Part shown: piece by piece, positions 48,733 to 56,708 of the stretch | Numbering within the stretch: position 1 is the first letter of the stretch | Layout of the letters: the number at the start of each line of letters is the position of its first letter | Assembly: GCA_016873435.1 (NCBI GenBank) | Contig: VGXF01000002.1 | Coordinates: 62,001-126,000 of the forward strand | Source: Nitrospira sp. | GTDB lineage: Bacteria; Nitrospirota; Nitrospiria; Nitrospirales; Nitrospiraceae | Reading direction: 5' to 3' | Length of the DNA: 64,000 nt | Program-made: the position numbers and the translations under genes | The notes under the pieces: model-generated | Told to the model about the DNA's origin: nothing | Database searches by the model: none | Seen by the model: only the letters and a program-made list of their open reading frames with translations

Positions 48733-50027
48733 TCGTACCTGAGTGCAGCCGCCGGGTCGAGCTTGGCCGCTTGCAGCGACGGATAGACCGTGGCAGCGAA
48801 ACTGATGAGGATTGCCGATACCGACACGAGCAGTACGTCGACAGCCTGAATGTGAACCGGAATGTGCGCAATGTAGTAAACCGTGTAGTCGAAGGTCCAG
48901 TACTTTTCAATCAAATACAAAAACGCATAGCCAAGCGGAATGCCAATGGTTGTGCCCACCACGCCAATGATCAGCCCGTTGAGCATGAAGATGCGCATGA
49001 TGGCCTTCCGGGTAGCGCCCATGGCTTTGAGAATAGCAATCTCCCGCTGCTTTTCGGTGACGATCATCGTGAGCGTACTGACGATGTTGAAGGAGGCGAC
49101 GGTGATGATCAGGATCAGCAGCAGGAACATCATCGTTTTTTCCAGCTTCAGCGCCGCGAAGAGGTTGCGGTTGAGCTGCATCCAGTCGCGTGCCCAGTAG
49201 GACACCCCGAGCGAGTGCTCGATGTCCTGAGCAATCTCCACTGCCTGGAAGATGTCGTCCACCTTCACCTCGATGCCGGTGGCGGCGCCGGGCAGGTTGA
49301 AAAACTTCTGAGCTTCTGCCAGCGACAGATAGGCGAGCGACGAGTCATACTCGTACATGCCAGACTGGAAGATGGCGGCAACCTTGAAGGTGCGGATCTT
49401 GGGCGTCATCAGCATGGTGTTGAGCGAGGCGTCCGAGCCAACCGGCGAGACTACGTTGACGCTGTCACCGACAGTCACGCCCAAGCGCAGGGCCAGTTCC
49501 TTGCCCAGTGCCATGCCTGGAGGCGTGAGTGATCTGGGGAGGGCGCCAGCGGCCGGTTGCGGCGGGATAGGGGCGGTGGGCATGTCTCCAGCCGATTCGA
49601 GATCGTCCAGCTTGCCAACGACGATGTTCTTCCCCAGGTCGGTCACGCGAATTTCACGCTTCGGATCGATGCCGCGCACGACGATGCCCTGTACGGCCGA
49701 CCGCGACGTCAGCATGACCTGACGGTAGATAAAGGGGGTGGCAGCCACGACATGTGGGATGCGCTCGACCTGGGACGCGATGGCTTCGTAGTTCGTCATG
49801 CCCTCGCGGGCCCGCTCCTGCACAACGATGTGCGAGGTCGTACCAAGAATCTTGGCCTGCAGGTCCTCCTTGAAGCCCGTCATGATGCCCAGCGTGCCAA
49901 TGAGGGCGGCTACGCCAAGTGTGATGCCAGCGACGGAGACAAAAGTGTTGAGCGAGATGGTGCGGTTGCGTCGTTTGGCGCGCAGGTAGCGCAGGCCGAT
50001 GAAGATCTCGTAGGAGCCCGGGTTCAT
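48729..50027 (-). CDS. LolC/LolE-family lipoprotein-releasing permease
   Basis: A 432-residue permease with four transmembrane helices (one at about 25-45, three in the last 140 residues) around a large periplasmic domain. IGLRYLRAKRRNRTISLNTFVSVAGITLGVAALI is the LolC/E opening (in part: RTISLNTFVSVAGI), and FNIVSTLTMIVTEKQREIAILKAMGATRKAIM is the FtsX-type coupling segment (in part: EKQREIAILKAMGAT). Only one permease gene is present, so it may act as a homodimer or single LolF-like unit. It overlaps lysS and lolD by 4 bp each. Confidence 0.9.
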   Translation of the reverse strand: MNPGSYEIFIGLRYLRAKRRNRTISLNTFVSVAGITLGVAALIGTLGIMTGFKEDLQAKILGTTSHIVVQERAREGMTNYEAIASQVERIPHVVAATPFIYRQVMLTSRSAVQGIVVRGIDPKREIRVTDLGKNIVVGKLDDLESAGDMPTAPIPPQPAAGALPRSLTPPGMALGKELALRLGVTVGDSVNVVSPVGSDASLNTMLMTPKIRTFKVAAIFQSGMYEYDSSLAYLSLAEAQKFFNLPGAATGIEVKVDDIFQAVEIAQDIEHSLGVSYWARDWMQLNRNLFAALKLEKTMMFLLLILIITVASFNIVSTLTMIVTEKQREIAILKAMGATRKAIMRIFMLNGLIIGVVGTTIGIPLGYAFLYLIEKYWTFDYTVYYIAHIPVHIQAVDVLLVSVSAILISFAATVYPSLQAAKLDPAAALRYE

Positions 50028-51508
50028 TTCTCGGGCCGCAGTTGGGGGAACAGAATCACGTCACGAATGGATGCCTGGTTGGTGAAAAGCATCACGAGCC
50101 GGTCGACGCCGATGCCCTCACCCCCCGTGGGCGGCATGCCGTACTCCAGCGCGCGCAGAAAGTCCTCGTCGAGATAATGAGCCTCCTCGTCGCCCGCCGC
50201 GCGTTTGGCCACCTGTGCCTCAAACCGCTGGCGCTGATCGAGCGGATCGTTCAACTCAGAAAAGGCGTTGGCGATTTCTCGGCCCGCGATGAAAAGCTCA
50301 AACCGGTCGGTCAGCGACGGGTCGACGTCCTTCCGGCGTGCGAGGGGAGAAATCTCAATCGGGTAATCGGTAATGAAGGTCGGCTGGATGAGCTGCGGCT
50401 CAACCGTTTCCTCAAAAATTTCGTTCAGGATGTCCATGTGGCTAGCATCTTTGGCGATCTCGATCCGACCGTCGAGTTTTTTGGCGGCGGCATAGGCGGC
50501 CGCGCGATCCTGAAAAATGGACTCGTCGAGCGTGTTGACCTCCAGCAGGGCCTGACGCCAGGACCAGCGCCGCCAGGGCCCGGCCAGATTGATCTGCGCC
50601 CCCTGATACTCCAGTGTCGTCGAGTCTAGTACGTCTTTGGCCAGCCGTCCGAACAGTTCCTCGGTCAGCGCGATGAGGTCGTGGTAATCAGCGTAGGCCA
50701 TGTAGAATTCGAGCATCGTGAACTCGGGGTTGTGGATCGTCGAGATGCCCTCGTTGCGGAAGTTACGGTTGATTTCGAAGACGCGCGGGAAGCCGCCGAC
50801 GATTAAACGCTTGAGATAGAGCTCTGGTGCGACACGCAGATAGAGGTCGGTATTCAGCGCATTGTGATGTGTGACGAAGGGGCGGGCGGTCGCGCCGCCA
50901 GGGATTGGCTGCATCATCGGCGTTTCGACTTCCAGGAACCCCTTGTCGATCAAGAACGTGCGGATCGTCGCGATGATGCGGCTGCGCGTGGCAAAGATTT
51001 GATGTACGGACGGGTTGGCGATCAGGTCCACGTACCGCTGGCGGTAGCGGGTTTCAACGTCCGTGAGCCCGTGCCACTTTTCGGGTAGGGGGCGGAGTGC
51101 TTTGCTGAGGAATGTGAGCTGGCGCACCTCCACGGTCAATTCGTTTGTCTTAGTACGGAAGAGGACCCCGCTCACACCGATCCAGTCGCCAAGATCTAAT
51201 TCCTCGCAAATTCTGTAGGCCTGTTCGCTGAGGTGGTCCTTCTTGAGATAGGTCTGGATGCGGTCTGCGCCGTCCTGTAGTACGGCAAAGGCGGCCTTGC
51301 CAAACCGCCGCAAGCCGACAATGCGTCCGGCGATGGTGCAGGCAATCCGCTCCTGCTCCAGCGTCTCCTTGGATTTGACGCCGTGCGCGCGCGTGAGGGC
51401 GCCTGCGCGGTCCTTGATTTCGAAGCGCGCCCCATAGGGGGGCACGCCCATGTCCTTGAGAGTCTCGAGCTTCTTCAGCCGCTGCTGACGTTGATCGTTG
51501 TCTTCCAT
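50024..51508 (-). CDS. lysS: Lysyl-tRNA synthetase (class II) LysS
   Basis: A 494-residue class II LysRS. An OB-fold anticodon-binding domain (about 55-150, TIAGRIVGLRRFGKAAFAVLQD) leads to the catalytic core with motif 2 FRNEGISTIHNPEFT and motif 3 GEGIGVDRLVML. It charges tRNA-Lys. It lies 10 bp downstream of prfB and overlaps the lol permease by 4 bp, the same prfB-lysS order as in E. coli. Confidence 0.97.
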   Translation of the reverse strand: MEDNDQRQQRLKKLETLKDMGVPPYGARFEIKDRAGALTRAHGVKSKETLEQERIACTIAGRIVGLRRFGKAAFAVLQDGADRIQTYLKKDHLSEQAYRICEELDLGDWIGVSGVLFRTKTNELTVEVRQLTFLSKALRPLPEKWHGLTDVETRYRQRYVDLIANPSVHQIFATRSRIIATIRTFLIDKGFLEVETPMMQPIPGGATARPFVTHHNALNTDLYLRVAPELYLKRLIVGGFPRVFEINRNFRNEGISTIHNPEFTMLEFYMAYADYHDLIALTEELFGRLAKDVLDSTTLEYQGAQINLAGPWRRWSWRQALLEVNTLDESIFQDRAAAYAAAKKLDGRIEIAKDASHMDILNEIFEETVEPQLIQPTFITDYPIEISPLARRKDVDPSLTDRFELFIAGREIANAFSELNDPLDQRQRFEAQVAKRAAGDEEAHYLDEDFLRALEYGMPPTGGEGIGVDRLVMLFTNQASIRDVILFPQLRPEK

Positions 51509-51518
51509 GGCCCGTGCG

Positions 51519-52650
51519 TTACTCCAGATCCTTTACCGGCTGAACGGCACCCTTTGTGAGTTTCAGCTTCAAGTAGGCCTCGATGAACCGGTCGATGTCG
51601 CCGTCCATGACGGCGTCCACTTGGCCCACCTCGACGCCGGTTCTCAGATCCTTCACCAATTGATAGGGTTGGAACACGTAGGACCGGATCTGGCTGCCCC
51701 AGCTGATGTCCTTCTTTTCTCCGACGATCGCGTTGAACTTTTCCTGCTTCTTCTGCTGCTCCAGCTCGAACAACTTGGCCTTCAGGATTTTCATGGCGCC
51801 CATTCGATTTTGCAACTGGGATCGTTCGTTCTGGCACTGGGCGACGGTGTTCGTCGGAATATGCGTGATGCGGATGGCGGTTTCGACCTTGTTTACGTTC
51901 TGCCCGCCGGCGCCGCCGGAGCGGAACGTGTCGATGCGCAAGTCCTTTTCGTCGATCTCAACGTCCGCGTCATCCGCCAGCTCCGGATACACAAACACCG
52001 AGGCGAAGGATGTGTGCCGGCGCTTGTTGGCGTCGAAAGGGGAAATGCGCACTAACCGGTGCACACCGGCCTCGGCCTTGATGTAGCCATAGGCGTGCGG
52101 GCCGGTGATGGAGAGTGTCGCACTTTTGATGCCCGCCACATCACCGCCCTGGAGGTCCAGCGCGGAGACCTTAAAGCCCTTGCGCTCAGCCCAGCGGACG
52201 TACATCCGCATCAGCATCTGCGCCCAGTCCTGCGATTCCGTACCACCCGCGCCGGGATGAATGGCCACAATGGCGTTGCTGTTGTCATGCTCGCCGGAGA
52301 GCAGCAGCTCGATGCGTAACTGTTCGATGGCCTGTTCGAACTTGAGTAGGGAGCTGTCGAGTTCACGCGCAAGATCGGTGTCCTCACTTTCCTCAGCCAG
52401 CTGCAGGAGGGCGGTGAGATCGCCTTCCTGTCGTTCAATGGCTGTCCAGCGGTTGATGTCCCGCTCGAGTGAGGCCTTTTTGCGGTTGATTCGTGCGGCC
52501 TGTTGCGGGTGGTTCCAAAAATCTGGCTGCGTGGTCTGCTGTTCCACCGCGTGGAGTTCCGCTGTTAGATGGGCAAAGTCAAAGATGCCCCCGAAGTTCA
52601 CGCACCTGATCACGGACGGCTTTGACGCGCGCGCGCACTTCATCGAGCAT
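51519..52650 (-). CDS. prfB: Peptide chain release factor 2 with programmed +1 frameshift
   Basis: RF2, about 376 residues, ending translation at UGA and UAA. The true start is ATG at 52650 (after GGAGGA), giving MLDEVRARVKAVRDQVREL; after 23 codons an in-frame TGA at 52581-52579 must be passed by +1 frameshift at CTT-TGA-C, after which the frame continues DFAHLTAELHAVEQQ. The codon-reading SPF motif is in RISPFDANKR and the catalytic GGQ in SGGAGGQNVNKVE. Simple ORF calling would give a wrong N-terminus running to 52703. The start overlaps lnt by 11 bp. Confidence 0.95.
52579..52593 (-). promoter_or_regulatory. prfB recoding site
   Basis: On the minus strand GGGGGCATCTTTGAC: an internal Shine-Dalgarno-like G run, the slippery CTT codon (52584-52582), UGA (52581-52579) and C. 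This is the classic RF2 autoregulatory frameshift: when RF2 is scarce, ribosomes slip +1 and make more RF2. Confidence 0.95.
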
Positions 52651-54214
52651 AAGATCTCCTCCGGAAGGCTACGATTCCAAATAGCGCGACGATTATAACA
52701 CAAGCGTAGGCGAATACATCACCGTAGCGGGAATAGACAGTCAGACCGGTCCGCAGCGGAACCCGCCCGCGTACGGCCTGCTCCGTGACTAGGGGCGTTG
52801 CGTTCAACACGCGCCCGGACGGATCGATGAAGCCGGAGATGCCGGTGTTGGCCGCGCGGGCGAAGGCCACGCGGTTTTCGACGGCCCGGAAAATCACCAT
52901 GGCAAAGTGCTGGTGGGGGGCGGACGAGTTACCGAACCAGGCGTCGTTGGTGATGGTGGTCATCAGTGTGGCGCCCTGCTCGACAAACTCGCGGACCAGG
53001 CCAGGAAAAATCACCTCGTAGCAGATGACGACGCTCACTTTTGGTTGTGGCGCGTCCGGCCGCACGGGAGGTGAGAAAACCGTGGCCGTGGTGCCGGCTT
53101 CAAAATCACCGATCCCCTCCACCAGCTTGTCGAGGAAGAACAACAGGGACGAGTGGAAGGGAATATATTCGCCGAAGGGGACGAGGTGGCGCTTGTCGTA
53201 GCGGCCGACAATCTGCCCGTCCGGCGACAGTAGATAAGCGCTGTTCAGCAGATAAGGACGGCCGTTCGCATAGCGCCGGAGTGCGGGACTGCCGAACAGG
53301 AGCGGGACGCCTTGCTTCTGCGCGAGCAAGGCCAATTCGGTACGGTAGACCGGTTCGTCCTCAAAAAGAAAGGGCGTAGCCGCTTCCGGCCAGACGACGA
53401 GGTCCACGTCCTTCGCGGCCTGCGCCGTCAGCGCGGCGTAGCGGTCGAGTGTAGCTCTCCGATAGGCCTGATCCCACTTGTGTGCCTGGTCAATATTCGG
53501 CTGGACCAGACCAATCGCAACAGACTGCTTGCTGTCTGGCGGCGGGATGTTACGTAAGGCTGCTTCCCCATAGCCCAGCGAGGCCGTCAGAGTCAGGATG
53601 GCTAATGCTGGCGCGTGCCACGGCAGCGTGGGCCGGTGGCGTCGATAAAATCGGCTCCAGCTCCAGCGAAGCAGATCGGTCAGCACGACGTTGACGAGCA
53701 CGATTACCCACGACACGCCGTACACGCTGGTGATGTCCGAGATCTGGATGATCGGCAGCCACTGGTGCTGCGAATAGCCAAGGAGCATCCAGGGCAGGCC
53801 CGAGAGAACATGCGCGCGAGTTAATTCCAATGAGACCCAGATACAAGGCGCGGCCAACGAGGCATAGGCGATCTGACGCTTCACCAGCCAGGCCAAGGTC
53901 ATTGTGTAGAGCCCGATGTAGAGGCCTAGGTAGGCGGCTAGCAGCCACATGACCGGATAGGCCGCCACGAGCGGCATCCTGCCGTACTGGTGCATGGCCG
54001 TTACAGTCCAGGACATGATGCCGGTGAAAGCCAGAAATCCAGCCGCCCAGCCGAGCCACAGGGCGCGGCGCGGTGAGGCCTCGTCAAGGGCGAGGTGGAG
54101 CGGAACTAGCACGGCCCACGCCAGCCAGCCAAAGGAAAAATCAGGAAAGCAGAGGGGGTAGAGGAGCGCGGTCAGGGCGGACAGCCCCCATGGACGCGCG
54201 GACGAGACGGTCAT
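52640..54214 (-). CDS. lnt: Apolipoprotein N-acyltransferase Lnt
   Basis: A 524-residue inner-membrane enzyme that adds the third acyl chain to lipoproteins. About six to seven transmembrane helices (residues 10-215), then a periplasmic nitrilase-like domain. Catalytic Glu in VVWPEAATPFLF, Lys in GRYDKRHLVPFGEYIP, Cys in VSVVICYEVIFPG; NDAWFGNSSAPHQH follows. A last transmembrane helix ends the protein. ATG 54214 is chosen; upstream codons look non-coding. First gene of lnt-prfB-lysS-lol permease-lolD. Confidence 0.93.
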   Translation of the reverse strand: MTVSSARPWGLSALTALLYPLCFPDFSFGWLAWAVLVPLHLALDEASPRRALWLGWAAGFLAFTGIMSWTVTAMHQYGRMPLVAAYPVMWLLAAYLGLYIGLYTMTLAWLVKRQIAYASLAAPCIWVSLELTRAHVLSGLPWMLLGYSQHQWLPIIQISDITSVYGVSWVIVLVNVVLTDLLRWSWSRFYRRHRPTLPWHAPALAILTLTASLGYGEAALRNIPPPDSKQSVAIGLVQPNIDQAHKWDQAYRRATLDRYAALTAQAAKDVDLVVWPEAATPFLFEDEPVYRTELALLAQKQGVPLLFGSPALRRYANGRPYLLNSAYLLSPDGQIVGRYDKRHLVPFGEYIPFHSSLLFFLDKLVEGIGDFEAGTTATVFSPPVRPDAPQPKVSVVICYEVIFPGLVREFVEQGATLMTTITNDAWFGNSSAPHQHFAMVIFRAVENRVAFARAANTGISGFIDPSGRVLNATPLVTEQAVRGRVPLRTGLTVYSRYGDVFAYACVIIVALFGIVAFRRRSYAR

Positions 54215-54276
54215 CGCGCGTACATTATCGAAAGCGTCTTCCCGTTGCAAGGTGACGGAATGAATTCTGTTAGGGT

Positions 54277-54690
54277 ATGATCTGGTGCATGATTTTCCTG
54301 CGCGTGGTGCTTCTTCTTGTATTTGCTTTCCCACCGGTAATAGCTCTGGCGGACGAACCGTCGGTGCCCCAGCAGATCGGCACCAAGTTCGTGCGCGGGG
54401 TGATCAATCTAGTCACCGGTTTTGGTGAATTTCCCAAGCAGATCTACCTTGTCTGGAAGGACGAGGGGTGGGTGCAGGGTATGTTCCGCGGCCCGTTCGA
54501 GGGGATAGGTATGTCCATCGCCCGCACGGTCGGTGGCGCCTACGAGGTGGTGACTTTCCCGATCCCCGTGCCGGCTCATTACCAGCCGATGATGCTCCCC
54601 GAATATACTTGGGAGTCCGAGCCGGCTTCTCAGTTGACGGTGCCGTCAGGCGAGCCGGCCGCTCCGATGCTGAAACCGGACAATCGCTAG
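54277..54690 (+). CDS. Exosortase-system-associated protein (TIGR04073-like)
   Basis: A protein of 133-137 residues with a signal peptide (IFLRVVLLLVFAFPPVIALA) and the pattern KFVRGVINLVTGFGEFPKQIY...GPFEGIGMSIARTVGGAYEVVTFPIPVP, which matches the TIGR04073 family linked by co-occurrence with exosortase/PEP-CTERM systems. Biochemical role unknown. Two in-frame ATGs exist: 54277 and 54289. A TATGAT at 54276-54281 lies 7 bp before the second one, so a leaderless start there is possible. Confidence 0.75.
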   Translation: MIWCMIFLRVVLLLVFAFPPVIALADEPSVPQQIGTKFVRGVINLVTGFGEFPKQIYLVWKDEGWVQGMFRGPFEGIGMSIARTVGGAYEVVTFPIPVPAHYQPMMLPEYTWESEPASQLTVPSGEPAAPMLKPDNR

Positions 54691-54756
54691 GCGCGTCGGT
54701 TGTATCTCGTTGCGCGTCTCTTGCCTACGAGATCGGGCTGTTCGGCGAGATAGGCT

Positions 54757-55263
54757 TCACGCGCCACGGCGTACGTGTGCTCTCCTGAACACATCCGTTT
54801 CCATCGAGCGGACACGGTCGAGAAACAAGATCCCGGCCAAGTGGTCTAGTTCGTGTTGGAAGGCGAGGGCTTCTAAGCCTGAGGCCTCAATTGTGGTCTG
54901 CGTGCCGCTCGGAATGAGCCCTTCCACGATCGTTTTTCCGTAGCGCAATACATTGCCGGTGAAATCCGGGACGCTGAGGCAGCCTTCCCGCACGATCCGT
55001 TCCTCGTCCTGATGCGTGATGCGCGGATTGAGCAGCACGATCCGGCCATGTCCGGTCTCCCCCTGCTTGCGCGACACATCCACGACGATGATCTGCACCG
55101 CGTGGCCAATCTGCGGCGCGGCCAGCGCCACGCCGAGCGAAGCCTGCAATGTGTCCAGCATGTCCTGAATGATCGATGCGACCGTGGGGTCGCCCGGCAC
55201 GGCGGGTGCCGAGGGAGTCTTCAGGATAGCATCGGGATACAGCAGGATCGGGCGAACGGCCAC
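54757..55263 (-). CDS. def: Peptide deformylase
   Basis: A 168-residue metal-dependent deformylase that removes the formyl group from new proteins. Motif 1 is GVALAAPQIG (Ala in place of the usual second Gly of GxGLAAxQ), motif 2 EGCLSVP (metal Cys), motif 3 QHELDHLAGIL (HExxH). Start is GTG at 55263, overlapping the upstream ACT gene by 1 bp. The motif 1 change is tolerated in some family members. Confidence 0.94.
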   Translation of the reverse strand: MAVRPILLYPDAILKTPSAPAVPGDPTVASIIQDMLDTLQASLGVALAAPQIGHAVQIIVVDVSRKQGETGHGRIVLLNPRITHQDEERIVREGCLSVPDFTGNVLRYGKTIVEGLIPSGTQTTIEASGLEALAFQHELDHLAGILFLDRVRSMETDVFRRAHVRRGA

Positions 55264-55811
55264 TAGAGATTTACGCTCTCGAGTTTGCGGAAGGTGAGAT
55301 CCACGCCGAGGGATGGTTTAAGCTTGTCCAACGCCTGCGAGAGGGCATCGGGCGATGAGTTGTCAGGCAGTTTCATTTCCAGCACCATGACATAGACCGG
55401 TTTGTCCGAGGCCCCGACGACCTGCGTGTTCATGACGGTGATGTTGCCCTTGTGGTCTGCCACGGTACGGGCCACTTTGGCCACGATGCCGGGCTTGTCC
55501 GCGCCATAGACCGACAGCATATGGGTCGGCGTGGTGGTATTCGATTTACGCAAGGCCGCCTGCGCGGGCACGTCGCGGCACATGATGGTGAGGTCGAGCG
55601 ACGACAGATGGGACGGCAGGTGCCCAGCCAATTGATCGGCCGCCATGCCGTTTGGTAGGCGCACGAGCAGCATCATTGTGAATTCTCCACGCAACTGCAC
55701 CGATGATGTGTCTTCGATGTTACAGTTGAGCTTGAAGAGGCCTTCGGCTAGCCCCGCCACGATGCCGGGCTGATCCTGTCCGAACGCGGTCACGATGGCA
55801 AAATGGGTCAT
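55263..55811 (-). CDS. GcvR-like double ACT-domain protein
   Basis: A 182-residue protein with two ACT domains: about 4-85 (FAIVTAFGQDQPGIVAGLAEGLFKLNCNIEDT) and about 93-178 (HMLSVYGADKPGIVAKVARTVADHKGNITVMNT). It resembles GcvR, a regulator of glycine cleavage in E. coli, though stand-alone ACT pairs are often of unknown role. ATG 55811 gives the natural MTHFAIVTAFG start; the open frame upstream is unsupported. Co-transcribed with def. Confidence 0.8.
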   Translation of the reverse strand: MTHFAIVTAFGQDQPGIVAGLAEGLFKLNCNIEDTSSVQLRGEFTMMLLVRLPNGMAADQLAGHLPSHLSSLDLTIMCRDVPAQAALRKSNTTTPTHMLSVYGADKPGIVAKVARTVADHKGNITVMNTQVVGASDKPVYVMVLEMKLPDNSSPDALSQALDKLKPSLGVDLTFRKLESVNL

Positions 55812-56049
55812 GACGGCTTCTCGTACTGGTAGCAGCTTGCCTGAATGGGTAGTGCGGATCAAGCGCGGAGTATGCGAAAGCAACCAACCCCTGGCCCTTC
55901 GTCCTTCCCTTCCCAAACCAATTTTGTGTACCGGCGGGCCGATCAGCCCCTCCAGGATCGCTATGGGGCACAGTCCCATCCAGAGTTCGGGAACGTATTA
56001 CGCACTTCCCTCGCAGTCGTGAGGAATACCGCCCGCTGTTACTCTGACC

Positions 56050-56079
56050 TTGCGGGCTCTGTTCAGGCGGTGCTAAGAT
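56050..56079 (+). promoter_or_regulatory. Possible promoter of the thioredoxin-fold gene
   Basis: TTGCGG (56050-56055), 18-bp spacer, TAAGAT (56074-56079). Both hexamers are moderate matches. It would transcribe the thioredoxin-fold gene, the zinc ribbon and perhaps addBA. Confidence 0.35.
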
Positions 56080-56090
56080 GGGTTGCAACC

Positions 56091-56178
56091 AGGTTGAGGC
56101 TGGGGTCAAGGCTGAGCGAATTCGGAGCAGGCCTTTCCCGTCCTCGGCCGCAACCTTAACCTCGACCTAGTCCCCAAG
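56091..56178 (+). repeat. Hexamer inverted-repeat module 8
   Basis: Eighty-eight bp ending at the next ATG. Left units (6 nt) AGGTTG/AGGCTG/GGGTCA/AGGCTG; the right arm read backwards gives AGGTCG/AGGTTA/AGGTTG. It has the same inverted layout as the heptad copies but a 6-nt period. No Shine-Dalgarno sequence before the start. Confidence 0.5.
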
Positions 56179-56448
56179 ATGCCAAACATTGTGCTTCTGT
56201 ATTCGCCGTCTTGTGGCGCCTGTCCTTCGGCCAAGAGTTTGTGGAAAGAGCTGCGGGTCAAGTACAGCTTCAGCTATCGTGAGGTGGATATCACGACGCC
56301 GAACGGGCAGGAACTGGCTGACCGCCACTCGGTCCGGGCTGTGCCAGCGACGCTTATCGACGGCAAACTGACCTTTATCGGTGTGCCCAGCCGCCAGAGT
56401 GCCGAAAAAGCCCTGCAACTGAAGATCCAGCGACAGCAACCGGGGTAG
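56179..56448 (+). CDS. Small thioredoxin-fold (glutaredoxin-like) protein
   Basis: An 89-residue protein with a redox CxxC: YSPSCGACPSAKSLW (CGAC at about residues 12-15), VDITTPNGQELADRHSVRAVPATLIDG containing the cis-proline (AVPAT). The fold and size fit glutaredoxin/NrdH-like thiol proteins. It is likely a small disulfide reductase. Partner unknown. A zinc-ribbon gene follows after 9 bp. Confidence 0.8.
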   Translation: MPNIVLLYSPSCGACPSAKSLWKELRVKYSFSYREVDITTPNGQELADRHSVRAVPATLIDGKLTFIGVPSRQSAEKALQLKIQRQQPG

Positions 56449-56457
56449 GGAGGGTGC

Positions 56458-56622
56458 GTGACTCCCGACGACGAGCTCGACATCGAATTACCGGACCTGC
56501 CGCTGGTCGCGTCTGGTCCTCCTCCGGAGTGTCCCATGTGTGGTGACCCCATGTCGTTCATTGACGGAGACTGGGCATGCGTGCCGTGCAATGGAGAGCT
56601 GCTCGGGCCTGAAACGGGGTAG
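56458..56622 (+). CDS. 54-residue zinc-ribbon protein
   Basis: A short ORF missed by length cut-offs: GTG 56458, after GGGAGG, through TAG 56620-56622. The protein is acidic at the start (TPDDELDIELPDLPL), then ECPMCGDPMSF and WACVPCNGELLG provide a CxxC pair and a second CxxC (CVPC), a zinc-ribbon pattern. Nine bp after the thioredoxin-fold gene, same strand. Unknown role. Confidence 0.7.
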   Translation: MTPDDELDIELPDLPLVASGPPPECPMCGDPMSFIDGDWACVPCNGELLGPETG

Positions 56623-56708
56623 AGTGAGGGGGAGTCTAAAGGTGAAAAAGAAGCGGTATCTGATTACGTTTCGCGCTATGCCTCAACCTTAACCTTAACC
56701 TTCCGGCA
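56623..56708 (+). repeat. Hexamer repeat module 9 before addB
   Basis: An 86-bp gap. The right part contains the 6-nt array CCTCAA-CCTTAA-CCTTAA-CCTT; the left part is purine-rich (GAGTGA/GGGGGA/AGGTGA). The arms are only weakly complementary. The addB ATG lies 6 bp beyond the array with no Shine-Dalgarno sequence. Confidence 0.45.

Larger units (their letters stand above)
55812..56178. other. Divergent spacer with promoter and repeat module
   Basis: About 370 bp with no supported gene. It holds a possible promoter at 56050-56079 and a hexamer repeat module at 56091-56178. I see nothing recognisable in the first 230 bp. Confidence 0.5.
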
